From NCBI GenBank assembly GCA_028456385.1, contig JALNQF010000950.1, positions 1 to 10,408 of the forward strand: DNA of 10,408 nt. Reading direction: 5' to 3'. The notes under the pieces are model-generated. The model was not told the origin of the DNA. It searched no databases and saw only the letters and a list, made by a program, of their open reading frames with translations. The DNA comes from Ophiosphaerella korrae. Taxonomy: Eukaryota > Ascomycota > Dothideomycetes > Pleosporales > Phaeosphaeriaceae. Below, one piece after another: positions 1 through 6,825 of this stretch. Numbering within the stretch: position 1 is the stretch's first letter; each line of letters opens with the position of its first letter. The translations under genes and the position numbers were made by a program.

Positions 1-52
1 CAATAGGGTTCTTGTTAATGATGTCGGAATCAGAAATGCTGGACATTGTCGA

Positions 53-108
53 CGAAGCAGCGCGAAGCAGCGCGAAGCAGCGCGAAGCAGCGCGAAGCAG
101 CGCGAAGC
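53..108. repeat. 10-bp tandem minisatellite
   Basis: About five and a half copies of the unit CGCGAAGCAG follow one another, and the last copy ends in CGCGAAGCGC. The unit length is not a multiple of three, so any protein read across it cycles through frames. The overlapping 78-codon open frame is probably a by-product of this repeat. Confidence 0.9.
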
Positions 109-553
109 GCAAAGCAACACTGCGTAACGCGATGCAAAACGCAGGGTTGGCAAGATGGAAACAAGATGGAACTTTGCGATGCACACGTACTATGAAAGAG
201 GACAAGAGCGGAAGGAGTACATGGGTTCCTGAGTCCATGAGTTTATGAGAAGATACATAGGCGTGCGGTGTGGGCAATCCAGTTTGCTCTCCATCGCGCT
301 GGACACGCTTTTGTTTTTCTCAAGTGGCGGGTAGACAACCGCCTTGTCTTGGCTTAGCACTCCCACTTCCGCCCTCTCACTCACTTGCATGCGCATAACC
401 ACTCCTCTTCGAATAGTGTATCCCCTATCGGACCAATGTGTATCATCTACCAGCCCGCTGCTATTGGTAACCTTTGTGATGCTCTCTGATTAATCTCATG
501 CTGAAGGATTGCCCTTTGTTGAGCCGGCGCGTTCCCTGATTGCTGCTCTCCTG
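109..553. other. Intergenic sequence, no gene recognised
   Basis: Short open frames exist on both strands, but none shows a recognisable domain or convincing splice signals. The only structure I can point to is the 17-bp sequence at 468-484, which recurs inverted at 9430-9446. Confidence 0.5.
468..484 (+). repeat. 17-bp inverted repeat, left copy
   Basis: TAACCTTTGTGATGCTC here is the exact reverse complement of 9430-9446. Weaker similarity appears to continue on one side (GATTAATC against GATCATC). It lies about 70 bp before the left copy of the outer MITE-like repeat. Confidence 0.7.
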
Positions 554-601
554 TCAAAGGGATGCGCCGCAGCGGAGTTGGTGCGTCGCCCCAGATGCTG
601 G
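554..601 (+). mobile_element. Outer MITE-like element, left copy, 5' part
   Basis: This stretch aligns with 9581-9628, with shared words such as GATGCGCCGCAG and GAGTTGGTGCGTCGCC. The alignment breaks at 601, where the nested element starts, and resumes at 844. The start (GATGCGCCGCAG) is an imperfect inverted match to the far end of the same repeat (CTGGCAGCGTCAC at 934-946), which suggests terminal inverted repeats and a non-autonomous DNA transposon. Confidence 0.7.
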
Positions 602-843
602 CTCTTGGTCGCCTGAAACAGTAGGTTTTTCAGCACGAGCCACTTCACCAGCACCTCAAAACACAGTATTTTCTCAGCATTCTGCATGGCTACATGGCGT
701 ATAGCAATCAGGATTAGCGAGGAGAATACAGAGCATCGATTTTTCAACTTTTACTATACAAATATAGCTGTTCGGAGTGCGTAGAGTTCAAGATGTTGAT
801 GGAGCGCGACTTGGTGTTGGTGGCTCGTGCTAAAGACCAAGAG
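602..843 (+). mobile_element. Nested 242-bp MITE inserted in the outer repeat
   Basis: The ends are inverted repeats. CTCTTGGTC at 602-610 matches GACCAAGAG at 835-843, and AGCACGAGCCAC at 632-643 matches GTGGCTCGTGCT at 820-831. The two blocks are 21 bp apart on the left but 3 bp apart on the right, so the left end carries about 18 extra bases. The element is absent from the second copy of the host repeat, which gives an empty site near 9625. Flanking GCTGG (597-601) and TCTGG (844-848) could be a 5-bp target duplication with one mismatch. No coding capacity is seen; the 83-codon minus-strand frame across it has no recognisable domain. Confidence 0.75.
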
Positions 844-955
844 TCTGGGTGTTCCTGAATTCTGTTGATTGGCTCGCTTATCTAGTAGCGCGTCCGTGCG
901 CGCGATACTCGATCGAAGCCAGCTCAGCTCAATCTGGCAGCGTCACATCTGGCAC
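844..955 (+). mobile_element. Outer MITE-like element, left copy, 3' part
   Basis: This continues the repeat begun at 554 and aligns with 9628-9725. Shared words include CGCGATACTCGATCGA and ATCACATCTG/GTCACATCTG. Many of the differences from the other copy are transitions, and a few small gaps are present. The 72-codon open frame starting at 849 lies largely inside this repeat and is not considered a gene. Confidence 0.7.
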
Positions 956-1376
956 CTTGTTAGCTGATAAGAAGATCTGCAATCAAAGTGCGCCTATCGC
1001 TGTGACAAATGAGAAATCTACGCCATGTGGTAGGATCGAAATACTAGCTTACCGATGTTGCAGCTAGGGTCTTTGGGAGACATAGAAAATAGTTCCGAAG
1101 AAGCAAAAGCATTGCTCTCCCTAGAGTTCACTATATATGTACCACGAGTGTCGCAATGCTGAACCTCTAACACCCTACTCTGGCTGCCTTTGTTATTCAC
1201 CAGTGCGTTTGCCTTCCACTCGATCATCAGTTGCCTTGTTGCCCAATGCGTGTAGCAAAGTTCAAGAGCGTTCCGCCAGGGCTCGCTGCTCCGCCTCCAA
1301 CGCCTGAGGTATGGCGTTCCGTGTCACGCGTATTTCACATGATTTGTTCTGACGATACTAGCTGCTACCACAAACA
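956..1376. other. Intergenic sequence, no gene recognised
   Basis: Several frames of about 66-70 codons are open on either strand, but none has a recognisable motif. A GTATGG donor-like site near 1309 is the only splice-like signal noticed. Confidence 0.4.
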
Positions 1377-1640
1377 TTGGAGAAAACCACAGCTCTTCAA
1401 ATCAGTGCCGGAGAGGAGGAAATCTTCTTAATATCCTCGAGCACAGCGGAAAAGGGAAATTTAGGAATCGCCCTCTTCGGTACCGTCGTTGGAAACTCGA
1501 CGCTCACCAACATTGAGGGTCCATCTGATGCCCGTATTCCAGGTATGTTTTGCATTGTTCCGGAACCAGTACGACTCCAAATAACAGCTAGACTAAAGAC
1601 TCCGTCTCTCATTCATTCGTATCAGCACGTGTTTGCGTAA
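1377..1640 (+). other. Unrecognised open frame, possible exon remnant
   Basis: An 87-codon frame opens at a TTG and has no ATG near its start, so it would need an upstream exon. Its first half encodes an acidic, then beta-rich stretch (GEEEIFLISS, LGIALFGTVVG). A possible donor GTATGT lies after PSDARIPG near 1541. I do not recognise a family. It could be a decayed exon or a chance frame. Confidence 0.2.
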
Positions 1641-1693
1641 AGGCGGATTAGAGCCCTTGTTGTATTTCGCTGCCGTTTTACCCCTTTGTACCA

Positions 1694-2056
1694 CTAGTTG
1701 AGAAAGGAGGCATGGTGCTGGATTGGGGTACCTGAGGATCCTCTAAGGTTTTGTTGTACAAGAGCCTGGAGTTCAGTCTTGTTGGCCTCCCGCCGTTTCT
1801 GTTGAAGGATCAAATCTGACTGAGCCTTCTGAGCCTTCAATTTGGTATTTATTATTTTGGCGCGCTCACGTAGTTCCTCCACCGTTATTGCTACTAGAGG
1901 TACTCTTTGGGGGAGCTCGATATGCAATGCGCTCGAGTTATCGTCTAGAATTGGTTCGCTTGAAGACGTTGATGGGAAGTAGATGCATGTATAGCTCGTG
2001 AATCTCCTGACCGCTTGAGATGCGTTGTATTTAACTGAGCAACAAGTTCGCTGCAA
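1694..2056 (-). pseudogene. Coiled-coil-rich exon-like fragment, family unknown
   Basis: A 120-codon minus-strand frame opens directly after an acceptor-like TTGCAG and contains no ATG in its own frame, so it reads like an internal or last exon rather than a whole gene. Residues about 55-105 form a charged, Leu-rich helix (VEELRERAKIINTKLKAQKA and the following QSDLILQQKRREANKTEL) that should make a coiled coil. The C-terminus is short and polar. No catalytic motif is visible. The C-terminal tail of a transposase or a structural protein are both possible; I cannot choose between them. No partner exon was found upstream. Confidence 0.35.
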
Positions 2057-2620
2057 TGGCAGTCTTTCTCGACATCAGGATAGAGATATTGCGTGATTAG
2101 TAGAATAATTCCAAACGTACATGCATTTCAATAAGCTACATTGTTGATAACGCGAGGCGCGACGGCTGGCGGTTCCATCACTGGAGACATATATATTGTA
2201 GTGTAGTAGAACCGCACATGAACGGGGAGGCTTAGGTCAACATTGCGGGCTCCGAGTAAGATCGGATAGAGTAGATAGCCACTGACACCAACTCGTCATA
2301 TAACTACTCAATCGATATATTTCAACTCATCTCGCCGACTACAGGTCGCCACCTGCCTCCTACTTCTACGTGCATCCTACGATGCCACACTATCTCCCTT
2401 CAAAGAGAAAAATCAATCTCTCCGTCTACATAAATGACTTTATTCAATCGATACAATGCATGCCATTACCAAAGAACACATTCACTTCAAGATTCACAAC
2501 TTGCAATTCGCTTTGCCCTTTGATAGGTGCGTCGATCTAGAGGTAGGCTCAAAACATCATAATTATGGTTTCTTTTCTAAAGTCCACTAGTCCACAAGAG
2601 AGAAGATAGTCAATACCCTT
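2057..2620. other. Intergenic sequence, no gene recognised
   Basis: No long open frame, RNA gene or repeat is recognised in this AT-leaning stretch. Confidence 0.4.
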
Positions 2621-2679
2621 GGTTTGTACGAGAACAACATCTCTTTCTGGACTGAAAATGTCTGGATCTTCGGTTGTAC

Positions 2680-3222
2680 ATGGACGGAATATGTCAAACC
2701 AGGCACTACGCTCGTCCTGAGAAACACGCCATGCCTGTCACTGCCGGAGCCTCCTTCTCCTCCTTCCCCGCCTTCGGAAAGTCCCATTACGGATCATTCA
2801 TCCACCATCAGCTCTTAGAAGATCCTTTGGATATCTACACAGCAGAGAGTCCACGCAGGCTCCCTTTCTTTGAATGTAATACACAAGTCTTTACATTCCG
2901 GCCTATTGATGGCTTGACAGCTCTCATGCAGCTTGAAATGCATCAGAAACTCAGAACACTTGTTGCCCCGAAGCAATGGGCCAACCTCAATGGTGATGTC
3001 GTCAAAGTTGGCCGTGTTCAGGAACTGGAAGAGCCAGTGGTATGTCTTGGAAAAGGTCTAGCTCGCTCTCTTACCGAGTTAGCAAGCAAAGGTCCATGTT
3101 GGTACATTGATGTACTGGAAGGCGAGAGCGCAGCTGCAAGCCCAAACCTTCGGCTAAGGTTCGGCGTTGAGTCCCGAAGCTCCGCCGGTCTAGCCTCGTC
3201 CTGCCTATCAACATCCCCTTGA
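2680..3222 (+). CDS. Hypothetical open frame, family unknown, doubtful
   Basis: The frame has an ATG at 2680 and another at 2731 and runs to a TGA at 3220-3222, giving up to 180 residues. The middle looks protein-like (LEDPLDIYTAESPRRLPFFE, QKLRTLVAPKQWANLNGDVV), while the last 40 residues are Ser/Ala-rich and look less constrained. The frame at 2624-2818, one base out of register, also reads plausibly (FWTENVWIFGCTWTEYVKPG), which raises the possibility of a frameshift near 2700-2760. I see no signal peptide, membrane segment or known motif. It could be a decayed gene or a chance frame; coding status is uncertain. Confidence 0.3.
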   Translation: MDGICQTRHYARPEKHAMPVTAGASFSSFPAFGKSHYGSFIHHQLLEDPLDIYTAESPRRLPFFECNTQVFTFRPIDGLTALMQLEMHQKLRTLVAPKQWANLNGDVVKVGRVQELEEPVVCLGKGLARSLTELASKGPCWYIDVLEGESAAASPNLRLRFGVESRSSAGLASSCLSTSP

Positions 3223-3409
3223 GTGCAAACGTGAATGTCGCACGATGAATACATACGGCTCTTAAAACACTAGACCCCAATCTTTCGAGCAGCTCCGTAG
3301 ACATGGAAGGCTTTATTAACGGCAATGGCTGTGTAAAAGGGACGTTATGCGGTAAGAAGCCAAAACGGTCGGCAAAAACTTCGGGAGCAGTCCCCAAGGT
3401 CCCTGCCAT
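3071..3409 (-). other. Antisense 112-codon frame, doubtful
   Basis: This minus-strand frame starts with an ATG at 3409-3407 and overlaps the end of the plus-strand frame 2680-3222. Its first 55 residues (MAGTLGTAPEVFADRFGFLP and onward) read like protein, and the frame remains open upstream of the ATG. The rest is Arg/Leu-rich and probably antisense noise. No family is recognised, and at most the first third could be an exon remnant. Confidence 0.15.
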
Positions 3410-3678
3410 CGTGATAAAACCTGCTAGTGCAGTGATCGCGTACTCTAGAAGGCAAAATTAATTCCTAGTAGCTAATACTCTGTCCGCTAATACAAATATT
3501 CAAAGCCCGTCTACGATGGAAAGTCGAACAGGCTAGAGTAACAGCCTATTCTGCCTTCAAGATATAACCAGATCGCATGGGCGAGATTTTGGACATCACC
3601 ATCCTCGAGTGCCTCTGATACTCTATTATCAAGTTGCCTTCTTCCTTCCACGCTTTTTATAGCCTATATATAACTTAT
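3410..3678. other. Intergenic sequence downstream of the APH pseudogene
   Basis: No gene is seen. A TATATATAA tract lies at about 3663-3671, only a few bases past the stop of the minus-strand APH pseudogene, so it could equally belong to that gene's 3' region. Confidence 0.35.
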
Positions 3679-4440
3679 TCATTCATCCAGAACTTCTCGA
3701 TCCAACTGCGTCTCACGATAGAGTAGCCCATCCATCAGACGAGGTACGATGCATAGATCTTTTATGAATCCCAACGTCTCCCACAGCCCAACGATTGCGT
3801 TATCCCAGTCAATCACACCCTTGACGCAGCACTTCGAATCTACCAAAACATTACTACATCTCAAATCAGTATGCATGGGTGAGAAAGGACCGTCTCGAAA
3901 GGTATGGTGCTGTGCGGATTTCAACAGCTAGGCTGGAAAATGCTCGATAGAGGTGATGATATCATCAACGAACTCCTTAGGCGTTCTTTTTCGGATAAAT
4001 GCCTCGTCGTACACAAATTTACTGTTCCCTGCCCAGGCACAGAAGAAATCGCTTGCTGTCCGAAATGGTCCTCCGCTACCAGGTAGCTCTCCAACCGAGT
4101 AGGTTCCGTCAGAGAGTTTGACAATGCTTCCGATTATCGGAAACCGTACTGACGCTATTTCAACCTGCTTTAATTAACATTGTTAAAAATCGAATAGCCT
4201 TCTTCTTACCTGTATGTTCGCTAACGAAGCATAGTAGTCCGCTCTGAGTTGTAGAGGGATCCGCCCCTTGTGCAACTCATAGCCACCGAAAGAGTCCATA
4301 GCCGTGTCCGCACGAATATACTCGAGGAGCATAAAGGGAACGCCGACAGGATTGTCATAGCTCGCGTCGTGAGCAGGAGCTTTTGGGGCGGGGATCTTCG
4401 ATCGTTCTCAAACGACCTGGATCGTATGAACTTCCGTAGT
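3679..4440 (-). pseudogene. APH-family phosphotransferase-like pseudogene
   Basis: The minus strand encodes about 239 codons of a fungal aminoglycoside-phosphotransferase-like (APH, kinase-fold) protein in two exons. Exon one (4440-4210) holds the N-lobe end and hinge (TTEVHTIQ, then GVPFMLLEYI). A 45-bp intron (4209-4165, GTAAGA...GCAG) keeps the frame. Exon two (4164-3679) carries the catalytic loop HTDLRCSN (H-x-D-x4-N) and the metal-binding GVIDWDNA, followed by an AVGLWETLG-like helix (here IVGLWETLG). Two in-frame stops break it: TGA at 4410-4408, where related proteins usually have Arg, and TAG at 3930-3928, just before the catalytic loop. The usual N-terminal 60-80 residues are missing or unreadable; a weak, stop-bearing continuation may reach about 4490. 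Known members phosphorylate small molecules, but the substrate here cannot be told. The family call is firm from motif spacing, and the loss of function is seen directly. Confidence 0.8.
4165..4209 (-). other. Intron of the APH-like pseudogene
   Basis: This 45-bp phase-0 intron has a GTAAGA donor, an AAAGCAG acceptor and an internal TTTAAC/GTTAAT branch-like site. Removing it joins ANIQ to VEIASVRFP, a junction expected for this family. Confidence 0.7.
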
Positions 4441-4735
4441 CAGGCGTTGACATGGTCAAGTCTCTGGCGGGCACAACCGTCTGCTCAACGTCAGCTACAG
4501 AAGCCTGCACATCTGCTCCCTCGGTGTCCCCAATACCAGACTCCTATTCTGCCCAGACACCGGCGAGTCCAGTGCCACGTGGATTCGGCAATGCGTCAGG
4601 ACGCATTGTCAAACAAACAAGAAGCTGGCTTCGACAACAACACTGCCCGAAGAAAGTCTAACGAAAAAGACACAGCTATCTAGATGGACCCAGGAACAAG
4701 ACCATCTCATAATCGACTTGCGAGGCCAAAGGACA

Positions 4736-4755
4736 GGATGGGATGGGATGGGATG
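4736..4755 (+). repeat. (GGATG)4 microsatellite inside the Myb domain
   Basis: Four perfect GGATG units sit at codons for the conserved Gly-Trp-Asp of the Myb repeat. With two units the frame would run straight through (GQRTGWDAIAKQL). The two additional units add 10 bases and shift the frame. Confidence 0.85.
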
Positions 4756-4879
4756 CTATTGCCAAGCAACTACCTGACCGGAGTACTGTGGCCTGCCGCC
4801 TGCGGTATCAAAACTACTTAGAAAGGAATACCTCATTGGACGAGAAGGAAAGGAATCAACTCGCTAGACTCTACGTGCG

Positions 4880-4933
4880 GTAACAATTTTGATCCTCTTA
4901 ATGATCAAAGCGATGTAGCCAACGTGCAACTAG
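4880..4933 (+). other. Intron of the Myb-type pseudogene
   Basis: This 54-bp intron runs from GTAACA to AACTAG and splits an Arg codon (CG plus A). Its removal joins LARLYV to RYKEEF, as expected for the family. Reading without splicing would give TAA at once. Confidence 0.7.
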
Positions 4934-6016
4934 ATACAAGGAAGAATTCTAGCAAAAAGTAGCTACTGAAATGTGCATTCCCTGGAGGTTGGCCGAATCC
5001 TTACACTGGCAGATTGGAGAACAAGAGATGCGTGCATGCGCTGATGCTCCCATTATTGCACTACTTCCCTCCGCGACAGAGGAAGATTGCAGGACACGTT
5101 TGCAGCCACCTAATATGCTGGTTTCATTGCCCAGTGCTCGAGAACTAGTTGCCCAGCAGTTACCTAGGATTGAGTTCATGTTTGAGTGTACAAAGTTGCC
5201 TATAATCTTTTTTCGCTTAGGCGAAAGCCCAGCACCGTCGGGCTGAACAGAACTAACTCATCGTCATCCAATTGCTCCGGATCGATATCGATGTATTCTA
5301 TTTGGCTACCTTCATCCGCATAGGGAAATCCAAACGAGAAATAGCCCGAAGTATTTGGCTTCTTCTCGCTAACGCGTCGCTTGGGGTATTTGGGGTTGCA
5401 TTCGTGGAATCCGACAGCATGATGACGATTCGGCTCTTGACGTAATAGGTATGCTAGCTGCTTTCGTCGTCGAACCGGAATGCCTGGCCATCGTATTCTT
5501 CGTAGTAGATTCCCCGCAGAGAAAGGAAGGATCGGCCGTGCTGAACAAGGTTGTTTCTAACCTTATCCGGTTCCGGGTAGAATCGAAGGGGGTACGTCGA
5601 CAGGGTACTGATTTGGACCGGGCCCCGAAATTTCTCAATCTTGACCCATCCTATTGCTTCTCCAATCCGTGTCCCATCGAAATCAAGATAGTGACCCTCA
5701 ATGCGGAAGTATGCAGAACCATCTGGATCCTTCTTCTCCTCGCCATGGATGTATCTAAGGCATCTTCCCGCACCAGTGCCTGGGCAAGTGGAATATACAT
5801 CCAAATTGGCTTAAATAGGGCCCAGAGGAGATCATACGTAATCGCTCCTCTATAAAGTAGCGGGAGGAGACGCTCAGTAGCCGGCTTGCATGTGGCGTTG
5901 ATGTAGTCGATCAGGAGGTCTAGATGTTTCCAATTCTCGACGTCCTTTTCATCTTTTTTGTCGCTTCGGTACGATTGCAAACTGGGAATGAAATGATATA
6001 GGACGTTCTGTTTGAT

Positions 6017-6075
6017 CTAGGCGAGCAGTCAGCTTTTTCGACCTTGAAAACGGTCAACGGAAAGATTCTTCATAC
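6017..6075 (-). other. Intron 3 of the DUF7025/AAA pseudogene
   Basis: The donor GTATGA, branch-like GCTGAC and acceptor CCTAG define a 59-bp phase-0 intron. Splicing joins AENMPS to IKQNVLYHF. The GT sits at the codon before an otherwise immediate TGA. Confidence 0.75.
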
Positions 6076-6194
6076 TGAAGGCATGTTCTCCGCAAGGGGG
6101 ATGCCGCGGACGTCTCGAAGAATCGCCCTAAGACTGTTTCGCAACAACTCAGATTTGATGTCGATATACGAGGTAGTATCCTTGGTTGTTTTGT

Positions 6195-6246
6195 CTGCCG
6201 GATTCATGTTAGAAGTAGAAGCTATTGCACCAAGCGTCATACTCAC
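6195..6246 (-). other. Intron 2 of the DUF7025/AAA pseudogene
   Basis: The donor GTGAGT, branch-like TTCTAAC and acceptor CGGCAG define a 52-bp intron. Splicing joins FVRVRV to DKTTKDTTSYIDIK. Confidence 0.75.
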
Positions 6247-6344
6247 CGACTCGAACACGAACAAACACATATTGCTCCGGTTGATTCACCTCTCCAGTTG
6301 CTACAGGCTCGGCAACCTTATATTTGTAGGCCTTTTCATCCCAA

Positions 6345-6398
6345 CTATAATTCAAAAAAACGTTGAGCCGAATCCACCTATATTCCTTCACCACTTAC
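6345..6398 (-). other. Intron 1 of the DUF7025/AAA pseudogene
   Basis: The donor GTAAGT, branch-like GCTCAAC and acceptor ATTATAG define a 54-bp intron. Splicing joins KKVDEV to WDEKAYKYK. Confidence 0.7.
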
Positions 6399-6825
6399 AC
6401 TTCATCCACTTTCTTGTATGCTAACTTCGATGCTCGGGCTACGATCCCCTCAGGTGTGGGATCGTCCTTGGCTGGACCTTTAGGGGAGCAGGCAGCGCCT
6501 TCGCCGCGGCGACTACACCAACAGCATCGACGAACTTCCGGGCCATGCGTAACACGGTCGCATTCAGGCTCGGTGACAGATCAGGGCTGCATGGAGGAGT
6601 ATCCGCGGGGCGAGTGGTAGAGCCATTGGGCCTCATGACTTTGAGCGTAGTGGACATTTGCAAAGTTTCGGCGAGGCGTTGGTCTTCGTGGAGAAGGGAA
6701 AGCACAACAGGTCGATTTGCTGCGTCTCGAGGAGGGTTTGCCCATTCTTATACTCCTTCTAACATGTTATGTTGTTGTTGTTATGACATATAATTCCATC
6801 ATTGCCCGCCTTACGCTGATGTAGA

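Larger units (their letters stand above)
4452..5246 (+). pseudogene. Myb/SANT-type DNA-binding protein pseudogene
   Basis: The plus strand encodes a decayed fungal Myb-like regulator. From an ATG at 4452 a Ser/Thr/Pro-rich segment reads in one frame to about 4620 (SVSPIPDSYSAQTPASP). The first Myb-type repeat then reads in another frame (LSRWTQEQDHLIIDLRGQ, 4676-4729). After the GGATG tract the frame returns to the first one (AIAKQLPDRSTVACRLRYQN, 4755 onward). A 54-bp intron (4880-4933, GTAACA...CTAG) leads to YKEEF, a TAG at 4950-4952 where the family has Trp, and then QKVATEM and the second Trp-spaced helix set (IPWRLAESLHWQIGEQEM). The tail after about 5170 lies antisense to the AAA pseudogene and may not be original sequence. 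The protein would have bound DNA in the nucleus. At least two frame disruptions (near 4620-4655 and in the GGATG tract) and one stop make it non-functional. Its 5' end almost abuts the 5' end of the APH-like pseudogene. Confidence 0.75.
5200..6657 (-). pseudogene. DUF7025 / AAA-ATPase family protein, N-terminal half only, broken
   Basis: The minus strand matches the N-terminal half of large fungal AAA-ATPases with a DUF7025 domain. The start is an ATG at 6657-6655 (MSTTLKVMRP). Exons are about 6657-6399, 6344-6247, 6194-6076 and 6016 onward, with introns of 54, 52 and 59 bp. The order of recognisable parts is AYKKVDEV|WDEKAYKYKV, QYVFVRVRV, SYIDIKSELLRNSLRAILRD, IKQNVLYHFIPSLQSYR, HLDLLIDYINATCKPATERL, GAITYDLLWALFKP, VYSTCPGTGAGRC, EGHYLDFDGTRIGEAIGWVK, SFLSLRGIYYEEYDGQAFRF and the closing LVLFSPTVLGFRL. 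Single-base frame breaks lie near 6480, 5808 and 5411. Stops are TAG at 5456-5454 and TAG at 5202-5200, the latter where the family usually has Trp. The Walker A/B ATPase half that should follow is absent; the convergent Myb pseudogene lies there instead. Relatives are usually annotated only as AAA-family ATPases, and the exact substrate is unknown. Confidence 0.8.

Noticed and set aside
12..248. 78-codon plus-strand frame covering the minisatellite
   Set aside because: Its first half is translated tandem repeat and the rest has no recognisable feature.
849..1067. 72-codon plus-strand frame
   Set aside because: It lies largely inside the outer MITE-like repeat and has no known motif.
4270..4683. 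137-codon plus-strand frame
   Set aside because: Its first half is antisense to the clear APH-like coding sequence and the rest is an out-of-register reading of the Myb-type pseudogene.
5451..5855. 134-codon plus-strand frame
   Set aside because: Antisense shadow of the DUF7025 coding region, which matches a known family on the minus strand.
6044..6424. 126-codon plus-strand frame with hydrophobic segments
   Set aside because: Antisense to three conserved DUF7025 exons and their introns.
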